Assembly: GCA_049347715.1 (NCBI GenBank)
Contig: CP186339.1
Location: 1,488,001-1,552,000, forward strand
Direction of reading: 5' to 3'
Length of the DNA stretch: 64,000 nucleotides
From: Thalassotalea_B piscium_A
GTDB taxonomy: Bacteria; Pseudomonadota; Gammaproteobacteria; Enterobacterales; Alteromonadaceae
Part shown: positions 17,470-25,492 of the stretch, piece after piece
Position numbering within the stretch: position 1 is the first letter of the stretch
Layout of the letters: every line of letters begins with the position of its first letter
Notes under the pieces: generated by a model
The model's database searches: none
Told to the model about the DNA's origin: nothing
What the model saw: only the letters and a program-made list of their open reading frames with translations
Translations under genes and position numbers: made by a program

Positions 17470-19170
17470 TTAGTTAAATAAATCCATAACCTTGTTAATC
17501 GGCATTAATGTTTTTTCACCTGTAATACGGTTTTTAACTTCAATTTGTTCGTTATCTAAATTACGCTCACCAATCACAATAAGTAGTGGTGTACCGATAA
17601 GCTCATGATCAGCAAACATCACCCCAGGGCGTTCTTTTCTATCATCAAAAATAACTTCAATACCTGCTTGCTGTAATTCTCTATATAAGGTTTCAGCGGT
17701 TTCTTTAACTCGCGCAGACTTGGCCATATTCATAGGAACAATTGCAACTTGAAAAGGAGCTATAGCGCTTGGCCACTTGATTCCGTATTGGTCATGGTTT
17801 TGCTCAATGGCTGCCGCTACGATACGTGAAACACCTATACCATAACAACCCATTGTTAAGGTTTGATTTTTACCTGCTTCAGTTAAGACACCACAACTCA
17901 TGGCTTGTGCATATTTCTCACCTAATTGGAAAATATGACCTACTTCAATGCCTCGTTTGATCACGATATTACCTTTACCACAAGGGCTAGGATCACCTTC
18001 TACCACATTACGTAAATCGGCCACGCTGTAGTTTTCTATATCTCTGTCCCAGTTAGCACCAGTGAAATGAACATCATCAATATTTGCCCCACAAACAAAG
18101 TCTGCAAGGTGTGCCGCACTTCGGTCTACAATAACAGGTATGGTTAAATTAACTGGGCCGATAGAACCGGCTTTGCAATTGACAGCAGTTTGAATTTCTT
18201 CGTCGGTAGCAAAAGTGAATGGAGAAGCGACACCGTCAATTTTTTCTGCTTTAACTTCATTGAGCTGATGATCTCCGCGTAATACTAATGCCACTACAGG
18301 GTTTTTGTCATCATCCCCTTGCACTAACAAGGTTTTAACGGTTTGGTTAGCTTCTATCGATAGAAATTGAGCAACAGCTTCGATAGTTTTAGCATTGGGT
18401 GTATCAACCTTCGTTAAGGTTTGTGTAGCAGGGGGTCTTTCACCTGTGGGTGCAAGAGCTTCTGCTTTTTCAATATTAGCAGCGAAATCACTTTGATCAC
18501 TAAAAGCAATATCATCTTCACCTGAATCGGCGAGTACATGAAATTCATGAGAGGCATCACCGCCGATCGAACCTGTGTCTGCAATTACTGGACGATAATC
18601 AAGTCCTAAACGTTCAAATATACGACAATAGGCATCGTACATTATTTGATAGGTATTTTTTAAGCAGCTTTCGTCTAAATGAAAAGAATAAGCATCTTTC
18701 ATTAAAAATTCACGACCACGCATCACGCCAAAACGAGGGCGTATTTCATCTCTGAATTTGGTTTGAATTTGAAACACATTAAGTGGCAATTGTTTATAGC
18801 TACTAATTTCATTACTTACTAGCTTAGTGATCACTTCTTCGTGAGTTGGACCAAGAACAAAAGGGCGATTATGACGATCGCTTATACGTAACAACTCTGG
18901 GCCATAGTCTTCAATTCTGCCTGATTCTTCCCATAAATCCGCGGGTTGAACCATTGGCATTAATACTTCAATTGCTCCAGCTTTTTCCATTTCTTCACGA
19001 ACAATGTTCTCTACTTTTTTCAGTACTTTTAAACCTGTGGGTAACCAAGTATATAAGCCTGAAGCGACATTACGTACTAAACCTGCACGTAACATTAATT
19101 GATGGCTGATAACCTCTGCATTAGCAGGGGTTTCTTTTAGTGTTGATAGTAGATATTGACTGGTGCGCAT
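17470..19170 (-). CDS. proS: Prolyl-tRNA synthetase
   Basis: A class II aminoacyl-tRNA synthetase of 566 residues (E. coli 572) that charges tRNA-Pro. Motif 1 and 2 regions are visible (KVENIVREEMEKAGAIEVLMP; FRDEIRPRFGVMRGREF), as is motif 3 (GCYGIGVSRIVAAAIEQ). The YbaK-like editing insertion lies between motifs 2 and 3 (about residues 240-380; VALVLRGDHQLNEVKAEK). The C-terminal anticodon-binding domain ends with the family's IGERNLDNEQIEVKNR. The start is ATG at 19170. It is flanked by a terminator on one side and the S4-domain gene on the other, and appears monocistronic. Confidence 0.97.
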   Translation of the reverse strand: MRTSQYLLSTLKETPANAEVISHQLMLRAGLVRNVASGLYTWLPTGLKVLKKVENIVREEMEKAGAIEVLMPMVQPADLWEESGRIEDYGPELLRISDRHNRPFVLGPTHEEVITKLVSNEISSYKQLPLNVFQIQTKFRDEIRPRFGVMRGREFLMKDAYSFHLDESCLKNTYQIMYDAYCRIFERLGLDYRPVIADTGSIGGDASHEFHVLADSGEDDIAFSDQSDFAANIEKAEALAPTGERPPATQTLTKVDTPNAKTIEAVAQFLSIEANQTVKTLLVQGDDDKNPVVALVLRGDHQLNEVKAEKIDGVASPFTFATDEEIQTAVNCKAGSIGPVNLTIPVIVDRSAAHLADFVCGANIDDVHFTGANWDRDIENYSVADLRNVVEGDPSPCGKGNIVIKRGIEVGHIFQLGEKYAQAMSCGVLTEAGKNQTLTMGCYGIGVSRIVAAAIEQNHDQYGIKWPSAIAPFQVAIVPMNMAKSARVKETAETLYRELQQAGIEVIFDDRKERPGVMFADHELIGTPLLIVIGERNLDNEQIEVKNRITGEKTLMPINKVMDLFN

Positions 19171-19324
19171 GAATGCAAAATTCCGTAAGTAACAATAAAT
19201 ATAATTTTAGTGTGTTTATTCTAGCAGGGCACAAGACTTGGCAAAAGCGGAAAGTGATGTCTAGAACATAATAATTCTCAATTTAGTTAGCTAATAGGTT
19301 TTTACCTAAAGCGATATCGCTAAA

Positions 19325-19741
19325 TTAAAAATTAATAGGCTTGCGCATACCGCTATTATCATTGATCGCCTTTTCCACTTTATTACTTGAATTTTTAGTG
19401 GTTTTATTGTTTTTTGAGGGCTTTTTACTGTTTTTCTTAGCCGATGAATGTTTAGGGGCTTGCTTGGGTTGAGGCGCTTTTTTAACAGGATGACTTTCAA
19501 CAGGAGCGTGGCATATAACTAAAATCGATTCTCCATTAAAGTCGACTCGGTCATTGTGATAAATTTTCTTACGTTTTTGGGTTTCTACTTCACCATTTAA
19601 AAAAACATAGCCTTCACTAATTACCATTTTAGCTTCGCCACCTCCACTAACAAGGTCAACTGCTTTCAATAATTTACAAAGCTCAATAGGTTGTGAAGCT
19701 AATTCTATTTCTAGGGTAGATTTATCCAAAACAGATTCCAT
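19325..19741 (-). CDS. S4-domain RNA-binding protein (YbcJ-like) with a Lys-rich tail
   Basis: A 138-residue protein. Residues about 1-75 form an S4 RNA-binding domain of the YbcJ type (ELCKLLKAVDLVSGGGEAKMVI, followed by GYVFLNGEV and KKIYHNDRV). The C-terminal 60 residues are an unusual Lys/Pro/Ser/Asn-rich low-complexity tail (KKNSKKPSKNNKTTKNS) that E. coli YbcJ (about 70 residues) lacks. The start is ATG at 19741; an earlier in-frame ATG adds only seven residues. Likely an RNA- or ribosome-associated protein; the tail may add non-specific nucleic-acid affinity. It lies downstream of the riboswitch region on the opposite strand. Confidence 0.82.
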   Translation of the reverse strand: MESVLDKSTLEIELASQPIELCKLLKAVDLVSGGGEAKMVISEGYVFLNGEVETQKRKKIYHNDRVDFNGESILVICHAPVESHPVKKAPQPKQAPKHSSAKKNSKKPSKNNKTTKNSSNKVEKAINDNSGMRKPINF

Positions 19742-19867
19742 ATATATTAATTTATCTAACAAACTTAGCGAGTAAACGTTGCAATGTAAATTTTATCATG
19801 ACGAAATGCACAGTACACTCATTAGTTAGGGAAACTACTTATTTCAAAATTAGCTTAATTAAAGCTA

Positions 19868-19895
19868 TTGCGTTATCTGTTTTTGTGCGTATAAT
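19868..19895 (+). promoter_or_regulatory. Promoter of the riboswitch transcript
   Basis: TTGCGT (19868-19873), a 16-bp spacer, then a perfect TATAAT (19890-19895). The start predicted about 7 nt downstream lies just before the GEMM-I aptamer. Confidence 0.7.
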
Positions 19896-19904
19896 GCGCG
19901 CAGC

Positions 19905-19990
19905 TAGAAACGGCAAGGTACTTGAAAGGGTATTACGCAAAACTACCGATCTAAGGGCTAAGCCTAAGATAGCGGAGTTACCTCGGCAAA
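19905..19990 (+). ncRNA. GEMM-I riboswitch (cyclic-di-GMP class I type)
   Basis: The order and sequence of conserved blocks match the GEMM-I aptamer: GGCAA (19912-19916), a 7-bp hairpin (GGUACUU/GGGUAUU) closed by a GAAA tetraloop at 19924-19927, the signature ACGCAAA, a second hairpin in which CUACCG and AUCU pair with AGAU and CGGAG, then UAGCGGAGUUACC. The second stem has AGG/CCU pairing below a GCUAAG loop. The aptamer sits between a good promoter and the DUF3718 start codon. Downstream, GTAACC (20026-20031) is complementary to GGTTAC (20058-20063), which overlaps the ribosome site AAAGGG, so control of translation initiation is likely. The ligand could be c-di-GMP or, in GEMM-Ib variants, cGAMP. 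Confidence 0.85.
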
Positions 19991-20067
19991 ATAGCCATAC
20001 TAAATATGTAGGGTGAGTTAATTTTGTAACCGTTTCTTTTATTAATTTATTTTAAAGGGTTACTTTA

Positions 20068-20421
20068 ATGAAAAACTTACTAATTATTACTTTTATCGCT
20101 ACTTTATCTTTAACTGCTACAGTTACTTCTCCAAAAGCTTCTGCTTCAGATGTCGCACAAACAATGTGTAACTATGTTGCTGCTGATGATAAACAACGCC
20201 TACGTTCATTTCTAAAAACTAACAAAATAAAAATTCGTTCAGTATTTAAAGGTATTCAATGTAATGGCAAAAACTTGGTTGCATTTGCTTCTGAAAAAAA
20301 TGCAAATGAAACGGGTGAGTTAATGATCAGCAAATTACCAAAGAAAATTGTTGCCGGTATAATGACTTCTATTACGTCATCTGAGCTAGCTGCTATTGCC
20401 GAAAAACGTGTAAATAGCTAG
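20068..20421 (+). CDS. Secreted DUF3718 family protein under riboswitch control
   Basis: A 117-residue protein with a signal peptide (about 1-26, ending near PKASA). The mature part has two Cys residues, in AQTMCNYV and KGIQCNGKN, which could form a disulphide. The family resemblance is to DUF3718, small exported proteins of marine gammaproteobacteria with no known function. The start is ATG at 20068, 8 nt after AAAGGG. The 5' leader carries a GEMM-I riboswitch, so its level probably follows cyclic-di-GMP, which suggests a role in surface attachment, biofilm or envelope change. A strong terminator follows, so it is a single-gene unit. Confidence 0.8.
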   Translation: MKNLLIITFIATLSLTATVTSPKASASDVAQTMCNYVAADDKQRLRSFLKTNKIKIRSVFKGIQCNGKNLVAFASEKNANETGELMISKLPKKIVAGIMTSITSSELAAIAEKRVNS

Positions 20422-20437
20422 TACAAAATAATTCCAG

Positions 20438-20467
20438 AAAAGCGAGCTAAATAGCTCGCTTTTTTTT
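20438..20467 (+). terminator. Intrinsic terminator after the DUF3718 gene
   Basis: AAAAGCGAGCT (20438-20448) pairs perfectly with AGCTCGCTTTT (20453-20463) around an AAAT loop, followed by more T residues. Confidence 0.92.
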
Positions 20468-20597
20468 ATTTTAAATTTCTTATCTTCAAGAGGTTTATCA
20501 TAAATCTGTATATCATCTTTCTTCTCTTTTTTTCATTTTTACAATGCCCTTACCTAAATTAAGATAAAAAACACCTTTGTTTTTAAGTTTTTAATGG

Positions 20598-20629
20598 AAT
20601 TCGTCAGCTTTTTTTTATAATTCGTCAGC
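20598..20629 (+). promoter_or_regulatory. Direct repeats over the -10 region of the cytochrome operon
   Basis: AATTCGTCAGC occurs at 20598-20608 and again at 20619-20629, 21 bp apart, that is on the same face of the helix. A TATAAT at 20616-20621 lies between and partly under the second copy. No clear -35 is present. The layout suggests a dimeric regulator that controls the cytochrome cluster. Confidence 0.5.
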
Positions 20630-20683
20630 AATTTATTTTTTCTCTATTTATAGTGGTTACTCTATTTTTTAGGTGACCTCTTT

Positions 20684-21358
20684 ATGATTCGATTGTTTTT
20701 TTTTATGCGCACTAGTGCAGGTCGTGATGACGTTAATATTTGTCGTGTTCATTTTTTTCTGATGTTCATAGGAATGTTATTTAGCGTATTCAATACATCA
20801 GTACATGCAAAGAAAATGCCTATGGTTTACCAACAATGTGTTGTTTGTCATGGTGAAAAAGCTGAGGGTAATAAAAACCTTAAAGCGCCTGTACTTGCTG
20901 GTCAGTCCGAAGCCTATCTTAATCGACAGTTACTCAACTTTGCTAATGGACTTAGAGGACATCATCCAAAAGATACTTTTGGATCACAAATGGTTGCTAT
21001 AAGCCAACAATTGGATTTGAACAAGGAAGTTCCCCAACTAGCCGCTTATTTGTCTGCCTTACCTATACCGGTTAAACAACTGGATATTGAAGGTAATATG
21101 AAAAATGGTAGTCGTTATTATCAAGCTCGCTGCGGTGCTTGCCATGGAGGAAAAGCACAAGGTAATCCTCTAATGAATGCTCCTCGACTATCCGGGCAAA
21201 GTATCGACTATTTAAAACGACAAATGATAAATTTTGCAACTGAAGTTCGTGGCACTCATCAAAGTGATAAATTTGGACGTCAAATGGCAATGATGTCAAA
21301 AGTTTCATCAGGGCAAGAACTTAACGATATTTTTTATTATATTGCCGTTCAAAAGTAG
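20684..21358 (+). CDS. Dihaem cytochrome c (c4-like)
   Basis: A 224-residue exported dihaem cytochrome. The signal peptide has an unusually long N-region, with the hydrophobic core near residues 24-42 (ending VHA), so translation may instead start at an internal Met (20702). Two CxxCH motifs are present: CVVCH at 52-56 and CGACH at 150-154. Each is followed by the class I layout GNKNLKAPVLAGQSEAYL or GNPLMNAPRLSGQS, and a distal Met (SQM, RQM), typical of c4-type electron carriers. The spacing and duplication support two fused class I domains. It heads a three-gene cluster with a CCP/MauG-like peroxidase 6 bp downstream and a beta-helix/cytochrome fusion. Confidence 0.88.
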   Translation: MIRLFFFMRTSAGRDDVNICRVHFFLMFIGMLFSVFNTSVHAKKMPMVYQQCVVCHGEKAEGNKNLKAPVLAGQSEAYLNRQLLNFANGLRGHHPKDTFGSQMVAISQQLDLNKEVPQLAAYLSALPIPVKQLDIEGNMKNGSRYYQARCGACHGGKAQGNPLMNAPRLSGQSIDYLKRQMINFATEVRGTHQSDKFGRQMAMMSKVSSGQELNDIFYYIAVQK

Positions 21359-21364
21359 AATGTG

Positions 21365-22612
21365 ATGAAAATACTCATGTCAATGGCTGTGTTTGGTGTT
21401 TTAGGTATTGTGATATTTACTCAACCAGTATCATCACAAAAGCATGAGATAGTGCAAATAGCTCAGGAGCCTACCCCATTTGTTTTAGCAAAAGATTGTC
21501 CACCAAGTTTTGAGTTAACTGCTCAAGGGGTTTGCCGCTTACTTACCCAATATCAATTTTATACTTCGGTGCAAAATAAAGGATTAGGAGGTACTCAAAC
21601 AAATTTACCCCCCCATAGGGACGGCTTTACACCCGCTCAAATTGATTTAGGCCGTTATTTATTTTTTGACCCTATATTGTCTAAAGATGGATCAGTTTCA
21701 TGCGCGAGTTGTCATCAACCGGATAAAGGCTTTAGTGATGGACTTGATAGAAGTGTAGGGATCACCGGGGAAAAAATTTCACGTTCTGCACCATCATTAT
21801 GGAATGTGGCATTTGTGGATAAATTTTTTTGGGATGCTCGCGCCCATAGTTTGGAAGAACAAGCATTAGGCCCTTTATATGATCCTATTGAAATGGGTAA
21901 CTCGCCAGAAAGGTTATTAGTGAGTTTACAAACAAATAAAACGTATCAGGCACTTTTTTCACAAGCGTTTCCTGCTGAAACAAAGATAACATTAGCTCAG
22001 TTATACACTTCGCTTACTGCGTTTCAAACATCACTAATTTCACTAAATAGTCGCTATGATCGTTATGCTCATGGTTATCATCAGGCATTATCTAAAGAAG
22101 AAATTGCTGGGCTGAATGTCTTTCGCTCGTTTGTTGCTCGATGTGCAGAATGCCATCAACCCCCTTTATTTACTAATAATGAAATAGCGGTTATCGGATC
22201 ACCCGAGCCAGAAGGACGTAAGTTAGATATTGGCGCGGAAAAAACCTATCAAGCAGCGAAGTTACGTGGCGGATTTAAAGTACCTACATTACGAAATATC
22301 ACTAAATCTGCTCCTTATATGCATTCAGGGCGATACAAGCAGTTAAGAGATGTGGTGAAGTTTTACAATGATGGCCGAGGAAATGCGATCCCTGAAGGTG
22401 AAAAGATGCTGATACATTGGCATATTTCTGAACCTAATTTAACTGATAAAGAGTTAGACCTTATTGTAACATTTTTAGGTACCTTAGAAGATGAAAGCTT
22501 AACGCCAAGAATCCCTTCTCAAGTTCCTTCAGGATTAGCGGTTGTTGATAAAAAATATCAACGAAAAGCGCAGAAATTAATAACAACACCAATCATTCAA
22601 AATAAAAAATAA
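21365..22612 (+). CDS. Dihaem cytochrome c peroxidase / MauG-family protein
   Basis: A 415-residue periplasmic protein of the CcpA/MauG superfamily. Signal peptide about 1-24. Haem 1 is at CASCH (113-117) after RYLFFDPILSKDGSV, and haem 2 at CAECH (260-264). PTLRNITKSAPYMHSGRYK and FYNDGRG are the hallmark C-terminal segments. Such proteins reduce H2O2 with two haems or, in MauG, oxidise a protein partner. About 80 extra N-terminal residues before the first haem domain contain a Cys pair (CPPSF, VCRLL) that is unusual for plain CCP. I start at ATG 21365; an in-frame GTG lies just before it. Its neighbours suggest it acts with the dihaem cytochrome and the beta-helix protein. Confidence 0.88.
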   Translation: MKILMSMAVFGVLGIVIFTQPVSSQKHEIVQIAQEPTPFVLAKDCPPSFELTAQGVCRLLTQYQFYTSVQNKGLGGTQTNLPPHRDGFTPAQIDLGRYLFFDPILSKDGSVSCASCHQPDKGFSDGLDRSVGITGEKISRSAPSLWNVAFVDKFFWDARAHSLEEQALGPLYDPIEMGNSPERLLVSLQTNKTYQALFSQAFPAETKITLAQLYTSLTAFQTSLISLNSRYDRYAHGYHQALSKEEIAGLNVFRSFVARCAECHQPPLFTNNEIAVIGSPEPEGRKLDIGAEKTYQAAKLRGGFKVPTLRNITKSAPYMHSGRYKQLRDVVKFYNDGRGNAIPEGEKMLIHWHISEPNLTDKELDLIVTFLGTLEDESLTPRIPSQVPSGLAVVDKKYQRKAQKLITTPIIQNKK

Positions 22613-22630
22613 TCGATAGTGGGGAATAAT

Positions 22631-24154
22631 ATGAGCTCAGGAAAAATAATTGCAGCGATACTTGTCGTAGGGGCTTTTGCCGGAGGTTTGTATTTGGGGA
22701 GTAAGCAAAACGATACGCCTGTTATAACAACTAGTGTAGGTGGGGCAAGTTACACTGGCGGCTATGATAAGTCAGCTGATACTGAGCTTACTCCGAGTAG
22801 GAAAAAAGGTGCTGTTGCACAAAGAACTGTCAGTGGACAAATACATATAGTAAATGACGGTGATGCCATTATGGATGCCGTTATAGCTGCTAAACCTGGC
22901 GATACTATTCAAGTAATGCCAGGTACATACCATGAAACGGTTTATATTGATAAAGATGATATTCGTATTATTGGTGTGATTAAAGAAGGTAAACGGCCAA
23001 CACTAAATGGAGAAGGCATACTTAATGATGCTTTTTTATATTCAGGCAATAATTTTGTGGTAGAAAACTTCACTATTACCAAATACAAAGGTAATGGCAT
23101 TATGGGGCAGGCGGGTAATAACTTCGAGATTCGTAATAATATTATTGTTGATACCGGCGTTTATGGCATCTTTCCGCAATTAGGCAAAAATGGCATTGTT
23201 GAATATAACATAGTGTCAGGCATTGAAGATGCGGCCATTTATATTGGCATGAGTGATAATATTCATGTGGCACATAATGATGTATTTGCTAGCGTTGCAG
23301 GTATTGAAATTGAGAACTCAAGACATGCTATTGTTGAAAATAATAATGTTTACAATAATACCGGCGGTATTTTAGCGTTTATCACCCCAGGCTTACCTAT
23401 AAAAACCACTTTTGATGTGATTATCCGTAACAACTTTATTTATGACAATAATCATAAAAACTTTGGCGCGCCTGGTTCAACCGTAGGCGGTATTCCTGCA
23501 GGGACAGGGATCTTAATTATGGCTGCGGATGATGTGGTGGTTGAGAATAATATTATTACTGGCAATAAAACTGCAGGGATATTGATTACAGATCACGAGA
23601 ATGCTCCTAATATCACAATTGATCCAGAATCTGACCCTACACCTGATGGGGTTAAATTATTGAACAATTTAATGAACAATAATGGTTACGATACTATTGA
23701 TGAAATTAAAGCATTAATGTTAACAGAGTTTAAACAAGGCAATCCGGATATTATTCGTGTTGGTCAAACAAACAATAGCTGTATTATTAATCGTCACCGT
23801 TACGTGAGTGTAGGGGTGAAAGATTGGAAAGAGTGTGCATTTACCAACACGGATTCAATAGATACTTATCTTTTAGATGAGCCTGTGGCTCCGCGTGAAA
23901 TAGATCCCTCTGAGCGAGGTAAAGTTGTTTACAACGGCGTTTGCGCTGGGTGTCATACTTATACAGGGCGTATGATTGGTCCTCCAATTCAAATTATTCA
24001 AGCCCTTTATTTGGATAATCCTCAAGGTATTGCTGATTTTATTGCAAGCCCAACTAAAAAACGTGAAGACTACCCTGAAATGCCTCCACAAAATTATTTA
24101 GATGAAGAAACACGTTTAGCGGTAGCAAAATACTTATTATCGAAAACACGTTAG
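22631..24154 (+). CDS. Membrane-anchored right-handed beta-helix protein with a C-terminal cytochrome c domain
   Basis: A 507-residue protein of unusual architecture. An N-terminal hydrophobic segment (about 5-25) is a signal anchor. Residues about 75-350 are a parallel beta-helix of the NosD/CASH type, with repeats such as NNFVVENFTI, NNFEIRNNIIVDTG, NGIVEYNIVSG and HAIVENNNVYNN. The last 80 residues are a class I monohaem cytochrome c with CAGCH (438-442) and a distal YPEMPP Met. The beta-helix normally binds polysaccharide or a cofactor-like ligand; here the fused haem suggests redox chemistry on, or anchored by, such a ligand. The start is ATG at 22631 after GGGGA. It is the last gene of the cytochrome cluster, followed by a terminator. 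Confidence 0.85.
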   Translation: MSSGKIIAAILVVGAFAGGLYLGSKQNDTPVITTSVGGASYTGGYDKSADTELTPSRKKGAVAQRTVSGQIHIVNDGDAIMDAVIAAKPGDTIQVMPGTYHETVYIDKDDIRIIGVIKEGKRPTLNGEGILNDAFLYSGNNFVVENFTITKYKGNGIMGQAGNNFEIRNNIIVDTGVYGIFPQLGKNGIVEYNIVSGIEDAAIYIGMSDNIHVAHNDVFASVAGIEIENSRHAIVENNNVYNNTGGILAFITPGLPIKTTFDVIIRNNFIYDNNHKNFGAPGSTVGGIPAGTGILIMAADDVVVENNIITGNKTAGILITDHENAPNITIDPESDPTPDGVKLLNNLMNNNGYDTIDEIKALMLTEFKQGNPDIIRVGQTNNSCIINRHRYVSVGVKDWKECAFTNTDSIDTYLLDEPVAPREIDPSERGKVVYNGVCAGCHTYTGRMIGPPIQIIQALYLDNPQGIADFIASPTKKREDYPEMPPQNYLDEETRLAVAKYLLSKTR

Positions 24155-24168
24155 TTATTGATCGTTAT

Positions 24169-24214
24169 AAATAAGCCAACGTTCAAGAGGATATTGATGC
24201 TTGGCTTATTTTTT
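24169..24214 (+). terminator. Terminator after the cytochrome cluster
   Basis: AAATAAGCCAA (24169-24179) pairs with TTGGCTTATTT (24201-24211), loop about 21 nt, followed by T residues. It ends the three-gene transcription unit. Confidence 0.75.
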
Positions 24215-24322
24215 ATTTAACCTAGGTTTTTTAATGTTATTCAAACATGCTAAGGTAAATAATGAAAAATAAGGGGCATAATGGGAGCTTCTTGTTGTTA
24301 TTTAGGGTAAAAGTTGTGATTT

Positions 24323-24727
24323 ATGGATTTAGCTGTCAAACAAAAATTTGATACTTACCCCGATGAGGTGGCTATTTTACTTTATTCCATTCGTGATCTT
24401 ATTTTAAGTGTCGCGGAACAAGAGGGGATTGTTGATTTGACTGAAACCTTGAAATGGGGAGAGCCTAGCTATATTTCCAAAAGAGGTAGTACAGTCAGAT
24501 TTGATTGGAAAGCTAAATATCCTGATCAATATTGTATTTATTTTCATTGTAAAACCAAACTCATTGATACGTTTAAAGAGCTCTACGGCGATATTTTTAC
24601 TTATGAAGGTAATAGAGCGATTGTTTTTAAGATAGATAAAACGGTGCCATTTAATGAGTTAGCCCATTGTATTTCATTATCATTACGCTATAAACAATTA
24701 AAACATTTGAGTTTGCTTGGCGCTTAG
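24323..24727 (+). CDS. DUF1801 domain protein (YdhG-like)
   Basis: A 134-residue cytoplasmic protein. Features of the DUF1801 family are visible: an N-terminal helix (YPDEVAILLYSIRDLI), TETLKWGEPSYISKRGSTVRF, the YCIYFHCKTKLID strand, and a C-terminal helix with LRYKQLK. The family adopts a small alpha/beta fold found from bacteria to archaea; its function is undetermined. The start is ATG at 24323. Promoter or terminator signals for a single-gene unit are not obvious. It is convergent with the LytTR regulator, and a stem-loop lies between the two stops. Confidence 0.82.
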   Translation: MDLAVKQKFDTYPDEVAILLYSIRDLILSVAEQEGIVDLTETLKWGEPSYISKRGSTVRFDWKAKYPDQYCIYFHCKTKLIDTFKELYGDIFTYEGNRAIVFKIDKTVPFNELAHCISLSLRYKQLKHLSLLGA

Positions 24728-24741
24728 CCTTATTTTATACA

Positions 24742-24782
24742 GGCAGTGATAATTGTTGTTAACCGAGTTGGTTATCATTGCC
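24742..24782. terminator. Stem-loop between convergent genes
   Basis: GGCAGTGATAA (24742-24752) pairs with TTATCATTGCC (24772-24782) with one G-T wobble; an alternative inner pairing uses AACC and GGTT. There is no T-run on either strand, so it is a possible rather than clear terminator. Confidence 0.4.
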
Positions 24783-24799
24783 ATTAATAAAGTTTCCTC

Positions 24800-25492
24800 T
24801 TACAACAAGTTTTGAGCGAGTGTTTTAAACGACTTCCCTATTTTGACTTGAGTACTATTATCTAATGTTACTGTGTCGACAGTGACAATTGTTACTTTTT
24901 CTTTATTGATAATAAAAGATTTATGTATTTGTACAAAAATGTGTGAGGGCAACTCACTTAGTAAATGTTTTAGCGTACAACTAACTAAAGTCATTTTATC
25001 TTGTTGCCATACTTTTACGTAGTTGCCATAGGCTTCGAAAAAAGTGATTGAGTGCAATTGAAATTTACGCTTTTCGCGATCCACTTTTAATACAATACTC
25101 TCTGGAGCAACGGGTAAACTTTCTTCTAATATTTTAGTGTTATCACGCGCTCGTACTTTATCTAATGCTTGGCTTAAGCGCTCAGCAGAAACTGGTTTCA
25201 ACAGGTAGTCGGTTACATCAAGTTCAAAGCCGGCTAAAGCGTACTCTTGGTATGCACTAATGATAATAACTTGCGGGCGATTTGCTAATACTTTCAACAT
25301 TTCAATGCCATCAAGTTCAGGCATATTAATATCGAGAAAAATGAGATCAATTGGGTTATTGGCCAATCTACTTAAGGTTTCTATAGCACTGTAACAATGA
25401 CCGCTCACACATATATCTGGATGTACTGATAAATGGTGCATAATCACTTGATGTGCAAGAGGTTCATCATCAACAATAAGTGCTTTTAGCAT
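24800..25492 (-). CDS. LytTR-family response regulator
   Basis: A 230-residue regulator. The receiver domain (about 1-120) has the acidic pair in VDDEP, phosphoacceptor Asp54 in FLDINMPELDG, and the conserved Lys in YLLKPVS. The C-terminal LytTR DNA-binding domain (about 135-230) contains FFEAYGNYVKVW, LSELPSHIFVQIHKSFIINKEKV and the DNA-contacting KIGKSF. I use the ATG at 25492, since the preceding frame lacks the family N-terminus. Its start overlaps the end of the kinase gene by 7 bp, so the pair is translationally coupled. LytTR proteins bind paired direct repeats; the divergent ABC/M1 operon is the likely target. Confidence 0.9.
   Translation of the reverse strand: MLKALIVDDEPLAHQVIMHHLSVHPDICVSGHCYSAIETLSRLANNPIDLIFLDINMPELDGIEMLKVLANRPQVIIISAYQEYALAGFELDVTDYLLKPVSAERLSQALDKVRARDNTKILEESLPVAPESIVLKVDREKRKFQLHSITFFEAYGNYVKVWQQDKMTLVSCTLKHLLSELPSHIFVQIHKSFIINKEKVTIVTVDTVTLDNSTQVKIGKSFKTLAQNLL

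Noticed and set aside
19798..20016. A 72-codon ATG-initiated frame upstream of the DUF3718 gene
   Set aside because: It runs through the promoter and the GEMM-I aptamer, has no ribosome site and a composition unlike a protein. The RNA explanation fits better.
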